Assembly: GCF_011751865.2 (NCBI RefSeq)
Contig: NZ_CP061770.1
Location: 1,674,001 to 1,738,000, forward strand
DNA from: Salinibacterium sp. ZJ70
GTDB taxonomy: Bacteria; Actinomycetota; Actinomycetes; Actinomycetales; Microbacteriaceae
Reading direction: 5' to 3'
DNA length: 64,000 nt
Positions within the stretch are counted from its first letter, which is position 1; the number at the start of each line of letters is the position of its first letter. A model generated the notes under the pieces. It was not told where the DNA came from and made no database searches. It saw only the letters and a list, made by a program, of their open reading frames with translations. Positions 53,900 through 62,483 of this stretch are shown here, piece after piece. A program made the translations under genes and the position numbers.

Positions 53900-54495
53900 G
53901 CGATTCTCCGTTCGGATGGTTCTGGGTTCTTGCGGTGGCGTGGGCTGCGGCGCTCGGGCCACCAGGCCCAGAGCACGAGAAGCGCGACGATCGTCGCGGC
54001 GAGAGGAACGAACAGGGGGTGCTCTGCGAGCGCGAAGAAGTATCCGATGGCTGGCACTCCCCCGAGCACGAGCCCGACTCGCGCAGCGATATAGGGTGCC
54101 GGGTCGTCGTGGGCATTTGCGTCGCCGCGCATGCGGATGGTCGCTCCGCCCGGCATCGGCTCGTGCTCGACGATGCGGTGGGTGACGGGTGTGCCGTCGC
54201 TTCGCACGATGGTGACCACGTCGCCGACGGCGACTGTGTCGGCGGGGACGTCACGCACCACAACCACACTTCCCGCCGGATAGGTGGGGCTCATCGACCC
54301 GGTAGCGAGCCGAACTGCCTGGAGCCCGACAAGCGGGGCGACCGCAGCGAGGATGACCATGATTCCGACGAGCGCGGCGATACCCAGCAGAAGGTGCGAG
54401 GAGAACTGCAGCACCCGGCGCCGCGCGCGGGGCGCGGGAGCGGACTCCTCAGCTGCGGGGGCAGCCGAAGCAACCGGGTGCTGCAGTTCAGTCAT
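53896..54495 (-). CDS. SipW-type signal peptidase I
   Basis: The 199-residue S26-family peptidase has a catalytic serine in ATGSMSPTYPAG, and VTHRIVEH where the ER/SipW type places a His instead of Lys, so it is of the Ser-His class. MRGDANAHDDP follows as the conserved box D/E. Two membrane helices flank the core (about 35-60, 160-180). It would cleave the alternate signal peptides of the neighbouring proteins. It overlaps the downstream gene by four bases. Confidence 0.85.
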   Translation of the reverse strand: MTELQHPVASAAPAAEESAPAPRARRRVLQFSSHLLLGIAALVGIMVILAAVAPLVGLQAVRLATGSMSPTYPAGSVVVVRDVPADTVAVGDVVTIVRSDGTPVTHRIVEHEPMPGGATIRMRGDANAHDDPAPYIAARVGLVLGGVPAIGYFFALAEHPLFVPLAATIVALLVLWAWWPERRSPRHRKNPEPSERRIA

Positions 54496-54506
54496 TGGCG
54501 CCTGCC

Positions 54507-55202
54507 TTACGGGGCGACCGAGGTGGCCGTGAACTTCCAGTAGGGCACGAAGCTCTGGCCCTGGAGGTCCTGGTCCGCCGATGCAGGAAGCGCGAGCTCG
54601 ATGCAGACGGTCTTGGTGTCTGCGCCGTCTGCCGCCAGGCTGAAGTCTGCACTGGTGGCCGGGCCGAGGATCGAGGTGCCCGAGGCCTGAAGCAGCTCGG
54701 AGCCGGCCGCATTGTAGCCAGTGGCAGTGCAGTCGGCGATCGCCGGGACGATGCGCGCACCGTACTGCAGGGCTTCCTCGATCTCAGTCGCCGCCGCATC
54801 CGCGTTGTCCGGCTCGAGGGCGAGGGTGCCACCGAGCGAGTTGTCGACGGTCTTCAGCTGCACCCAGGCGTAGACGGTGTCACCGGGCGTGAGCGCGCGA
54901 GCTGCGTCGCCGAAGCTGATGACGTCGGCACCGTTACGCGTTTCGTAGTCTCCGAACGCGTGGGTTTCGACGGCGCGCTGCACGACCTCGAACGTGGCGG
55001 TTGAGACGCCGTCGCCGGGGTCTCCGGGGTTCTCCGGACCAGTTCCGTTGTTGGTGACGCCACCGGCGATCCACTCGATGTCGGTCCACGCCGCAAGCGA
55101 CGGAATGGTGACGCCAGCTGCGAGGACGGTGCCAGCGGCGGCGATCGCGGCGAGGCGCTTTCGGCTGCGCGATCGAGCCGTGGTGACGGGTGATGTGGGC
55201 AT
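54507..55202 (-). CDS. Alternate-type (SipW-dependent) signal peptide protein
   Basis: The 231-residue secreted protein has a basic N-terminus (RSRSRKR), a hydrophobic core (LAAIAAAGTVLAAGVTIPSL) and the AAWTDIEW region typical of SipW-type substrates. The mature part is acidic, beta-rich, with two cysteines. ATG at 55202 is preceded by AAGGAG. It is the first gene of a four-gene operon and probably the main substrate of the peptidase 11 nt downstream. Confidence 0.8.
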   Translation of the reverse strand: MPTSPVTTARSRSRKRLAAIAAAGTVLAAGVTIPSLAAWTDIEWIAGGVTNNGTGPENPGDPGDGVSTATFEVVQRAVETHAFGDYETRNGADVISFGDAARALTPGDTVYAWVQLKTVDNSLGGTLALEPDNADAAATEIEEALQYGARIVPAIADCTATGYNAAGSELLQASGTSILGPATSADFSLAADGADTKTVCIELALPASADQDLQGQSFVPYWKFTATSVAP

Positions 55203-55751
55203 TGAGGTGCTCCTTCGGACGAAATGCCCGCGCGTCGACGGGCCTCCTTGATGCTCACACCCGGGCGGTCTACTAGAACCGCGATTCTGCCACCCAGAAG
55301 GGGGGAGTTGACGCGTCATCAAAATTCCCCATACCTGATTGCTTCGATGGGTTCTCATGCGCCTTGTCGAACATCGACAAGCGAGTGGCGCGCCCGCTAT
55401 CCGAACCCCACGCAGGCAACCGCCCCGCCCACGATCGACTCACTCACTCGAGCGCGCTCAGCGGCTGGCCGTAACCAAACCGTTATGGAGCCAACGCGCG
55501 CAGGACCCCCATTTCGGGGGTGACCAGTTGCGCCTCGGCTGGGTTGCGCGTGGGGGTGAGGCCCGACAGACGCGCGCCCGAGGCGCAGTTCGAGTGCGCC
55601 GAGGAGACGAGCGACCCCGATCGACAACGCTGCACCGCGAGCGGCGGGAAAGCCGGCGCCGCGGGCCGCGCGCATGTCACCTGCCGACGGGGCCCACTGG
55701 GGCAGTGCATGGCGGCCGGGGACAGGGCACGCCTCGCACTGTGCGCCGCTC
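55203..55751. other. 549-bp intergenic region with operator-like palindromes
   Basis: No frame here has family-like sequence. Close to the SipW operon lie an inverted repeat GCGGT/ACCGC (55265-55282) and a perfect TGACGCGTCA palindrome (55309-55318), next to the A+T-rich patch 55317-55345. A 6-bp ACCCCC/GGGGGT hairpin is at 55505-55521. The first part probably holds the operon's promoter and operator, the rest shows nothing recognisable. Confidence 0.5.
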
Positions 55752-56906
55752 TCAGCGCGTGACGACGACGGGGGCGCCGAGGGCCGCGTCCGGGCCCATC
55801 TCATCGGCCAGGCGACGCGCCTCCTCGATGAGCGTCTGCACGATCTCGGCCTCGGGCACGGTCTTGATGACTTCGCCCTTGACGAAGATCTGCCCCTTGC
55901 CGTTGCCGGAGGCGACACCGAGGTCGGCTTCGCGCGCCTCTCCCGGTCCGTTGACGACGCACCCCATGACGGCGACGCGCAACGGCACCGTCACATCCTT
56001 GAGGCCCTCCGTCACCGAATCGGCGAGCGTGTACACGTCGACCTGGGCGCGACCGCACGACGGGCACGAGACGATCTCGAGCTTGCGCTCGCGGAGGTTG
56101 AGGGACTGCAGGATCTGCAGACCCACCTTGACCTCCTCGGCGGGGGGCGCCGACAGCGAGACGCGGATGGTGTCGCCGATGCCCTCCGAGAGGAGGATTC
56201 CGAACGCCGTGGCCGACTTGATCGTGCCTTGGAAGGCAGGACCGGCCTCCGTGACGCCGAGGTGAAGCGGCCAGTCGCCGCGCTCGGCGAGCATCCGGTA
56301 GGCCTTCACCATGACGATGGGGTCGTTGTGCTTGACCGAGATCTTGAAGTCGTGGAAGTCGTGCTCCTCGAACAGGCTCGCTTCCCAGACGGCGCTCTCG
56401 ACGAGAGCCTCCGGCGTCGCGCGACCGTACTTGGCGAGCAGGCGCTTGTCGAGCGATCCGGCGTTCACACCGATGCGCAGCGACACTCCGGCGTCCTTCG
56501 CGGCCTTCGCGATCTCCCCCACCTTGTCGTCGAACTGGCGGATGTTGCCGGGGTTCACGCGCACCGCGGCACAGCCCGCGTCGATGGCCTGGAAGACGTA
56601 CTTCGGCTGGAAGTGGATGTCGGCGATGACCGGGATCTGGCTCTTCTTGGCGATGATGTGGAGCACATCCGCGTCGTCCTGGCTGGGCACGGCGACGCGC
56701 ACGATGTCACAGCCGGATGCGGTGAGCTCGGCGATCTGCTGGAGGGTCGCGTTGATGTTGGTGGTGGGGGTCGTGGTCATCGACTGAACGCTCACGGGCG
56801 CATCCCCACCGACGAGGACCTTGCCCACCTTGATCTGTCGCGACTTGCGTCGTGGGGCGAGGATCTCAGGGGCGGGCTTGGGCATCCCGATGTTCAGAGC
56901 AGGCAC
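55752..56906 (-). CDS. ispG: (E)-4-hydroxy-3-methylbut-2-enyl-diphosphate synthase (flavodoxin)
   Basis: The 384-residue enzyme has the IspG core [26 protein letters not shown] and the Fe-S ligands in SCPSCGR and [10 protein letters not shown]. It converts MEcPP to HMBPP in the MEP isoprenoid pathway. GTG start at 56906 has TAGAGT exactly 6 nt upstream (leaderless). The neighbouring protease and dxr form the usual dxr-rseP-ispG cluster, here with a GNAT gene inserted. Confidence 0.96.
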   Translation of the reverse strand: MPALNIGMPKPAPEILAPRRKSRQIKVGKVLVGGDAPVSVQSMTTTPTTNINATLQQIAELTASGCDIVRVAVPSQDDADVLHIIAKKSQIPVIADIHFQPKYVFQAIDAGCAAVRVNPGNIRQFDDKVGEIAKAAKDAGVSLRIGVNAGSLDKRLLAKYGRATPEALVESAVWEASLFEEHDFHDFKISVKHNDPIVMVKAYRMLAERGDWPLHLGVTEAGPAFQGTIKSATAFGILLSEGIGDTIRVSLSAPPAEEVKVGLQILQSLNLRERKLEIVSCPSCGRAQVDVYTLADSVTEGLKDVTVPLRVAVMGCVVNGPGEAREADLGVASGNGKGQIFVKGEVIKTVPEAEIVQTLIEEARRLADEMGPDAALGAPVVVTR

Positions 56907-56912
56907 CCGACC

Positions 56913-56918
56913 ACTCTA
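56913..56918 (-). promoter_or_regulatory. -10 hexamer for ispG
   Basis: TAGAGT ends 6 nt before the GTG at 56906. Confidence 0.45.
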
Positions 56919-56968
56919 GGCGGCGGTGCCTACCGCCGCCTGGACGCGCACCGATCACGCGCTGGGCG

Positions 56969-57568
56969 TCACCCGAAATCGACGCGCATGACGGATCGGC
57001 GAGGGTTCGGGCGCGACACCTCTCGCATCCCGGCCTCTGCGAACATCCCGGGCGAGCCGACGTAGAAGTCGGCTGCGGATTGCGCGCGCCCCTCTGCGCG
57101 ATGCCGCGGGTAGCCTTCCACGGCTCGCGCGCCGTGCTTCCGGGCATAGGCGACTGCCGCGCGCGCGAGCTCAGCGCCGATCCCCGTCCCGCGGTGGCCG
57201 TCTCGCACCACGAAGCACACGATCGCCCACACGGACGCGTCCTCGGGGTCCTCCTCGCGGCCTGCCCAGGGCAGCCGCCCACGCACGAGGCGCACGTACG
57301 CGGACCGTGGTTCGACGGCGACCCACCCCACAGCCTCGTCGCCGTCGAACGCCACCAGACCCGTCGTCGGACGGCCGGGCCTTTCGCATGACGTCTGCTC
57401 GCGGAACCTGGCCTCGCGCTCGGCGTGGGGCATCGCCGCGAACTCCTTGTCACGCACACGGAACCACTGGCACTGGCAACCTCGGGCGTCGCCGCGGCCG
57501 CGGAAGACCTCCTGCAGGTCATCCCATCGGGCATCCGATGCGGGGACGGTGCGGATGCGTCGCGTCAT
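56969..57568 (-). CDS. GNAT family N-acetyltransferase
   Basis: The 199-residue protein has GNAT features: a central ICFVVRDGHRGTGIGAEL loop for acetyl-CoA (R-x-G-x-G/A) and a preceding beta-alpha region with GWVAVEPRSAY. The start carries GCQCQWFRV with two Cys. The acceptor is unknown. It interrupts the dxr-rseP-ispG cluster, 62 nt before ispG. Confidence 0.8.
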   Translation of the reverse strand: MTRRIRTVPASDARWDDLQEVFRGRGDARGCQCQWFRVRDKEFAAMPHAEREARFREQTSCERPGRPTTGLVAFDGDEAVGWVAVEPRSAYVRLVRGRLPWAGREEDPEDASVWAIVCFVVRDGHRGTGIGAELARAAVAYARKHGARAVEGYPRHRAEGRAQSAADFYVGSPGMFAEAGMREVSRPNPRRSVMRVDFG

Positions 57569-57600
57569 TCCGTAATCGTCACACCGACCTGCCGCGCGCG

Positions 57601-58926
57601 CTAGCCGAGGGTGATGGGATTGACGATGTCCGCGTAGATGAGCAGCGCACTCATGAGACCGAGCACGGCGACGATCACGAGCGTCACGGGCACGAGCCGC
57701 GCGATGTCGACGGGACCGGGATCGGGCTTGCGGAAGAGCTTCGCGAAGCCGCGACGGATCGCCTCCCACAGGGCGCCCGCGACGTGGCCGCCATCGAGCG
57801 GCAGCAGCGGGATGAGGTTGAACACGAAGAGCGCGACGTTGAGCGACGCGAGCATCTGCAGCAGCCCTGAGGCGCGATCCGCGACGGGCGCGGCGTCGAG
57901 CGCCGTCATCTCGCCCGCGAGGCGTCCGACGCCGACCACGCTGATGGGCCCGTTCGGGTCGCGATCGTCGCCGCCGAAAGCGGCCTGGGCGACCTGCACG
58001 AGCCGCTGCGGGAGGGTCAGGATGATCTCCCCCACGCGCACGACGTTGTCGCCTACCGCGGGCAGAACGGCCGTCACCGGCTGGCGCACCTTCTCGGTCG
58101 CGGGGCCGATGCCGACGAATCCGAGCGGCTCGGTGAGGATCTCGCCGTCGTCGCCGCGCAGATACTCGCCGTTCTCGTCGACCAGCGGACGCTCGCTCAG
58201 CAGGGGCGTCACGTTCAGCGTCAGCTGCGTGCCGTCGCGCTCGACCACGAACGGGATGGCGCGATCGGCGTTGGGGCGGATCGCGGCACTGACATCCGCC
58301 CACTCCTCGATCGGCTGGCCGGCGATCGAGATGAGGCGGTCTCCGGGCAGCAGGCCCGCCTCTGCCGCGGGCGCGATGGGATCGGTCGACGTGCACTCGG
58401 TCTGCTCGACGTTCGTCGCGACGCACTCGTTGACGCTGCCGAGCGTCGTCGAGTACTGCGGGAGGCCGAAGCCGCACAGCACGATCGCGTACAGGACGAT
58501 CGCGATGAGGAGGTTCATGAGCGGGCCGCCCAGCATCACGACGATGCGCTTCGCGACGGGGAGCCGATAGAACGTGCGCTCCTCATCGCCGGGAGTGATG
58601 GTGTCGGCGGACTGGTCCCGGGCGTCCTGCACGAGGGTGTCGAAGAATCCGGTGCTCGCGGTGCGGGCGCGCGCACCGACGCGCTCGGGTGGATACATGC
58701 CCGCCATCGAGATGTAGCCGCCGAGGGGGATGGCTTTGATGCCGTACTCGGTCTCACCCCGGCGCCGGGACCACAGCGTGGGACCGAAGCCGATCATGAA
58801 CTGCCCGACCTTCACCCCGAAGAGCTTCGCGGGCAGCAGATGGCCGATCTCGTGGAGGCCGATCGAGACGGCGATGCCGACGGCGACGATGATCACGCCG
58901 AGGGCGTACAGCAGCACGGTTTCCAC
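57601..58926 (-). CDS. Site-2 (M50) intramembrane metalloprotease
   Basis: The 441-residue RseP/Rip1-like protein has the zinc motif HEIGH at residues 25-29, a PDZ domain (about 190-260, GLLPGDRLISIAGQPIEEWA) and the third ligand in LLPLDGGH in a later helix. It cleaves anti-sigma factors or signal-peptide remnants within the membrane. GTG start at 58926 has TAACCT 6 nt upstream. It lies between dxr and ispG, as usual in actinobacteria. Confidence 0.92.
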   Translation of the reverse strand: METVLLYALGVIIVAVGIAVSIGLHEIGHLLPAKLFGVKVGQFMIGFGPTLWSRRRGETEYGIKAIPLGGYISMAGMYPPERVGARARTASTGFFDTLVQDARDQSADTITPGDEERTFYRLPVAKRIVVMLGGPLMNLLIAIVLYAIVLCGFGLPQYSTTLGSVNECVATNVEQTECTSTDPIAPAAEAGLLPGDRLISIAGQPIEEWADVSAAIRPNADRAIPFVVERDGTQLTLNVTPLLSERPLVDENGEYLRGDDGEILTEPLGFVGIGPATEKVRQPVTAVLPAVGDNVVRVGEIILTLPQRLVQVAQAAFGGDDRDPNGPISVVGVGRLAGEMTALDAAPVADRASGLLQMLASLNVALFVFNLIPLLPLDGGHVAGALWEAIRRGFAKLFRKPDPGPVDIARLVPVTLVIVAVLGLMSALLIYADIVNPITLG

Positions 58927-58932
58927 AGCGTC

Positions 58933-58938
58933 AGGTTA
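58933..58938 (-). promoter_or_regulatory. -10 hexamer for the site-2 protease gene
   Basis: TAACCT ends 6 nt before the GTG at 58926. Confidence 0.45.
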
Positions 58939-59004
58939 GCGATCCGGCGCTGAGAGCGCGCTCAGGTCGGCCCGGGTGCTGGCTGTGCGCGCCCCGTGCG
59001 TCAC

Positions 59005-60099
59005 TCAGCGCGAGGGATGCTCGGCGAGGATCCGGTCCGCCTCGGCGCGCGCCCACGTCTCCGCGGCGAGCACACCCTCGAGGGTGGATTCCCCCGGCGT
59101 GTGCGCGTCGACCACGCGTCGGATGGTGTCGACGATGCCGAGGAACGGCACGCGGCCCTCGTGGAAGGCGTCGACCGCCTGCTCGTTGGCGGCGTTGTAG
59201 ACCGCAGGGTAGGTGCCCCCGAGCTCGCCCACTCGCCGCGCGAGCGCGACAGCTGGGAATGTCTCGTCGTCGAGCGGTTCGAACGTCCACTCCTGCGCGC
59301 GCGTCCAGTCGATCGGCACGCCTGCGCCCGGCACGCGGTGCGGCCAATCGAGCGCGAGCGAGATCGGAAGGCGCATGTCGGGCGGCGAGGCCTGCGCGAT
59401 CGTCGAACCGTCGACGAACTCCACCATCGAGTGCACGATCGACTGCGGATGCACGACGACGTCGATCCGCTCGTAGGGGATGCCGAAGAGCAGGTGCGCC
59501 TCGATCACCTCGAGCCCCTTGTTGACGAGCGTCGCCGAGTTGGTCGTGATGACGCGCCCCATGTCCCAGGTGGGATGCGCGAGAGCATCGGCGGGGCGCA
59601 CATCCGCGAGTCGCTCCCGCGTGAACCCGCGGAACGGGCCCCCGGATGCGGTGACCACGAGTCGGCGAACCTCGTCGTGCGCCCCCGCCATGATCGCCTG
59701 CGCGAGCGCAGAATGCTCCGAGTCGACAGGGACGATCTGCCCGGGTGCTGCGGCGGCGAGCACGAGGTCGCCGCCCACGATGAGGCTCTCCTTGTTGGCG
59801 AGCGCGAGCGTCGCCCCCGTCTCGAGCACGGCGAGCGTCGCTGCCAGTCCCACGGATCCCGTGATGCCGTTGACGACGACGTCGGCTTCGACATCACCCA
59901 CGAGTGCGACGGCGTCGTCGATGCCGAGCGCCGTGCGGGCGACGCCGGTGTCCGCAGCCTGGCGCTCGAGAGCCTCGGCGTTGCGACCCGCGGCGATCCC
60001 GACGAGCTCGAAGCGGTCGGGATTCGCGGCGATCACCTCGAGCGCCTGGACTCCGATCGAGCCCGTGGAACCGAGGACGAGCACACGACGACGCGACAT
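59005..60099 (-). CDS. dxr: 1-deoxy-D-xylulose-5-phosphate reductoisomerase
   Basis: The 364-residue enzyme has NADPH motif GSTGSIG (10-16), NKES, SEHSAL (metal-binding), TASGGPFR and [10 protein letters not shown]. It makes MEP from DXP, the first committed step of the MEP pathway. ATG at 60099 has TAGGCT exactly 6 nt upstream. The protease and ispG downstream complete the cluster. Confidence 0.96.
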   Translation of the reverse strand: MSRRRVLVLGSTGSIGVQALEVIAANPDRFELVGIAAGRNAEALERQAADTGVARTALGIDDAVALVGDVEADVVVNGITGSVGLAATLAVLETGATLALANKESLIVGGDLVLAAAAPGQIVPVDSEHSALAQAIMAGAHDEVRRLVVTASGGPFRGFTRERLADVRPADALAHPTWDMGRVITTNSATLVNKGLEVIEAHLLFGIPYERIDVVVHPQSIVHSMVEFVDGSTIAQASPPDMRLPISLALDWPHRVPGAGVPIDWTRAQEWTFEPLDDETFPAVALARRVGELGGTYPAVYNAANEQAVDAFHEGRVPFLGIVDTIRRVVDAHTPGESTLEGVLAAETWARAEADRILAEHPSR

Positions 60100-60105
60100 G
60101 CCTCG

Positions 60106-60111
60106 AGCCTA
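60106..60111 (-). promoter_or_regulatory. -10 hexamer for dxr
   Basis: TAGGCT ends 6 nt before the dxr ATG; leaderless spacing. Confidence 0.5.
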
Positions 60112-60128
60112 TCCGCGCCGCTCGACCG

Positions 60129-61040
60129 TCAGTTCTTGGTGTCGGCGATCTCGACCAGGAAGACGAGCGTCTTGCCGCCGAGGCCGTTCGAGGTCTCCTC
60201 CACGCCGTAGCCGAGCGCCGGCGGAATCGACACGAGAAGTGTCGTGCCGACCTTCTGCCCGACGAGCGCTGCCCCGAAGCCGCGGACGACGTCGCCCGTG
60301 CCGAAGGTCGTGGGCTCGCGGGAGAACGACTCGTCGAAGACCTCGTTCGTGTCCCAGCGCAGGCCCATGTAGTCGACGGTGACGTCGTCGCCGTCCTCCA
60401 CGACCGGCCCGTCGCCTTCGGTCAGCACCGCGACCTGCAGCTGCGTGGGTGCCTCCGTCTGCGGGATGGTCACGACGGGCGTGCCGTCCTCGCCGAACAC
60501 GACCTCCGGAACGTTCTCAGTCCATGCGGCGGGCGTCGGAAGCGGCAGCACGTCGAGCACGACGACGGCCGTCGAGTCGGAGTCGCCGCCCTCCGCTGCG
60601 GGAACCACCGCGACGACGCGCGAGCCGACGGTGCTGCACGTGATGATGTCGATGAACTCCTGAGCGGTGTAGCCCTCGACGAGCGGGAGGCCGAGGCCCA
60701 CCCCGTCGAAGTCGGACACGTCGACGAGCTCACCCGACTGTCCGTCGTACAGCGCGAGGTCGACGAACACCTGGTCGCCAGCCTCCACCGCGCGACCGTC
60801 GCCCTTCTTCACGACCGTTCGCTCGAGCGTCGATGCCGCGAGCGGTGCCGAGAACTCGACGGTCGGCGTCTCGCCGAACTCACCCGTCACGATCACGGAG
60901 TCGGACGCCTTGCCGGGAGCGGCGCACTCGGCCTGGCCATCGGGCGCACTCGTCGAGGGAGCCTCGGGCTCGTCGGAGGCGCAGCCGGTGAGAGCGACGC
61001 CGAGCGCGACGACAGCGAGAACGGGGAGGAAACGGGGCAC
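60129..61040 (-). CDS. FKBP-type peptidyl-prolyl isomerase lipoprotein
   Basis: The 303-residue lipoprotein has a signal with lipobox LTGC (Cys at about residue 20) and two FKBP-like modules: a degenerate one (about 75-180) and a second (about 205-303) with DDVTVDYMGLRWDTNEVFDES, GFGAALVGQKVGT and IPPALGYG. It should assist folding of secreted proteins at the outer face of the membrane. GTG at 61040 has AAGGAG upstream. Divergent from gabT. Confidence 0.85.
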   Translation of the reverse strand: MPRFLPVLAVVALGVALTGCASDEPEAPSTSAPDGQAECAAPGKASDSVIVTGEFGETPTVEFSAPLAASTLERTVVKKGDGRAVEAGDQVFVDLALYDGQSGELVDVSDFDGVGLGLPLVEGYTAQEFIDIITCSTVGSRVVAVVPAAEGGDSDSTAVVVLDVLPLPTPAAWTENVPEVVFGEDGTPVVTIPQTEAPTQLQVAVLTEGDGPVVEDGDDVTVDYMGLRWDTNEVFDESFSREPTTFGTGDVVRGFGAALVGQKVGTTLLVSIPPALGYGVEETSNGLGGKTLVFLVEIADTKN

Positions 61041-61130
61041 GAGAGGACTCCTTGAGGTGAGACCCCCATCCTTCCCCATGATCCTTGGAACGAGGTGCAC
61101 CCCCTCCGCCACCTGCCAGCATCCCGCGCC

Positions 61131-61136
61131 TAGACT
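61131..61136 (+). promoter_or_regulatory. -10 hexamer for gabT
   Basis: TAGACT ends 7 nt before the ATG at 61144; leaderless spacing. Confidence 0.5.
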
Positions 61137-61143
61137 CGAAGGC

Positions 61144-62466
61144 ATGGCATTCTCCGTCCCCCAGGAGCGCAAGCTCGTCACCGAACTCCCTGGTCCGAAG
61201 TCTCGTGCGCTTCAGGAACGCCGTGTCGCGAGCGTCTCGCGAGGAGCGGGGACGCTCGCCAACATCTACATGGACCACGGCGCCGGAGCGATCCTCGTGG
61301 ACGTCGACGGCAACCAGCTCATCGACCTCGGCTGTGGAATCGGCGTCACGACCATCGGCCACGCGCACCCCGAAGTCGCCGAGGCCGTCGCCGAGCAGGC
61401 GCGCAAGCTCACCCACACTCTCTTCACCGTGACCCCGTACGAGAACTACGTGCGCGTCGCCGAGAAGCTCGCTGAGATCACCCCCGGCGACTTCGAGAAG
61501 CACTCGATCCTCGTCAACAGCGGTGCGGAGGCGGTGGAGAACGCGGTCAAGATCGCCCGCAAGTTCACGGGCCGGCGCGCGATCGTGAGCCTCGACCACG
61601 CCTTCCACGGCCGAACCAACCTCACGATGGCGATGACCTACCGCCCCTGGCCGGAGCGCGCGGGCATGGGCCCGTTCCCCGGCGAGCTGTACTCCGTGCC
61701 GATCTCCTACCCGTTCAAGGACGGCCTGACCGGCGAGGAAGCCGCCGCCAAGACGATCGACTACATCGAGACGCACATCGGCGGCACCGAGGTCGCGGCG
61801 TTCTTCGCCGAGCCCATCCAGGGCGACGGCGGCATCGTGATCCCGGCCCCCGGCTACTTCGCCGCGATCAAGAAGTACTGCGAGGACAACGGCATCGTCT
61901 TCGTCGCGGACGAGATCCAGGCGGGAATCGCCCGCACGGGCGCGTGGTACTCGATCGAGCACCACGGCGTCGTCCCTGACCTCGTGACGAGCGCGAAGGG
62001 CATCGCCGGCGGCATGCCGCTTGCCGCGGTCACCGGCCGCGCCGACATCATGGATGCCGTGCAGCCGGGCGGCATCGGCGGAACGTTCGGCGGCAACCCC
62101 GTCTCGGCCGCAGCCGCGCTCAAGGTCTTCGAGATCATCGAGCGCGACAACCTCATCGGGGAGGCGCAGCGCGTCGAGCGCTCGCTCCTGGCGCGCATCG
62201 GCGACTGGACCGAGAAGTTCGACGTCGTCGGTGAGGTGCGCGGCAAGGGCGCGATGTTCGGCATCGAGCTCGTGAAGCCCGGAACGAAGACCCCCAACCC
62301 GGAGGCCCTCACGAAGGTTCTCGCGCACGCGACAGCGAACGGCGTCATCCCGCTCGACGCCGGATCGTGGGACTCGGTCCTGCGGCTGCTCCCGAGCGTC
62401 GTCATCAGCGATGAGCTGATCGACGACGCCATGGGCGTGCTCGAAGAGGCCCTTTCGACGCTCTAG
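61144..62466 (+). CDS. gabT: 4-aminobutyrate--2-oxoglutarate transaminase
   Basis: The 440-residue class III aminotransferase has NSGAEAVENAVKIARKF, SLDHAFHGRTNLTMAMT, FVADEIQAGIARTG and the PLP lysine in TSAKGIAGGMPL. It converts GABA and 2-oxoglutarate to succinic semialdehyde and glutamate. No dehydrogenase lies downstream, so the pathway partner is elsewhere. Other omega-aminotransferases are the alternative. Confidence 0.85.
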   Translation: MAFSVPQERKLVTELPGPKSRALQERRVASVSRGAGTLANIYMDHGAGAILVDVDGNQLIDLGCGIGVTTIGHAHPEVAEAVAEQARKLTHTLFTVTPYENYVRVAEKLAEITPGDFEKHSILVNSGAEAVENAVKIARKFTGRRAIVSLDHAFHGRTNLTMAMTYRPWPERAGMGPFPGELYSVPISYPFKDGLTGEEAAAKTIDYIETHIGGTEVAAFFAEPIQGDGGIVIPAPGYFAAIKKYCEDNGIVFVADEIQAGIARTGAWYSIEHHGVVPDLVTSAKGIAGGMPLAAVTGRADIMDAVQPGGIGGTFGGNPVSAAAALKVFEIIERDNLIGEAQRVERSLLARIGDWTEKFDVVGEVRGKGAMFGIELVKPGTKTPNPEALTKVLAHATANGVIPLDAGSWDSVLRLLPSVVISDELIDDAMGVLEEALSTL

Positions 62467-62483
62467 GAAGCAGACGCCGAACC

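Noticed and set aside
55309..55345. TTGACG-N17-ATACCT as a sigma70 promoter on the plus strand
   Set aside because: The -10 is poor (second base T) and no plus-strand gene lies downstream; the region more likely serves the minus-strand SipW operon.
55397..55751. Open frames in the gap between the SipW locus and ispG
   Set aside because: Translations are Arg/Pro-rich with no motif, no start signal and no codon bias like that of neighbouring genes.
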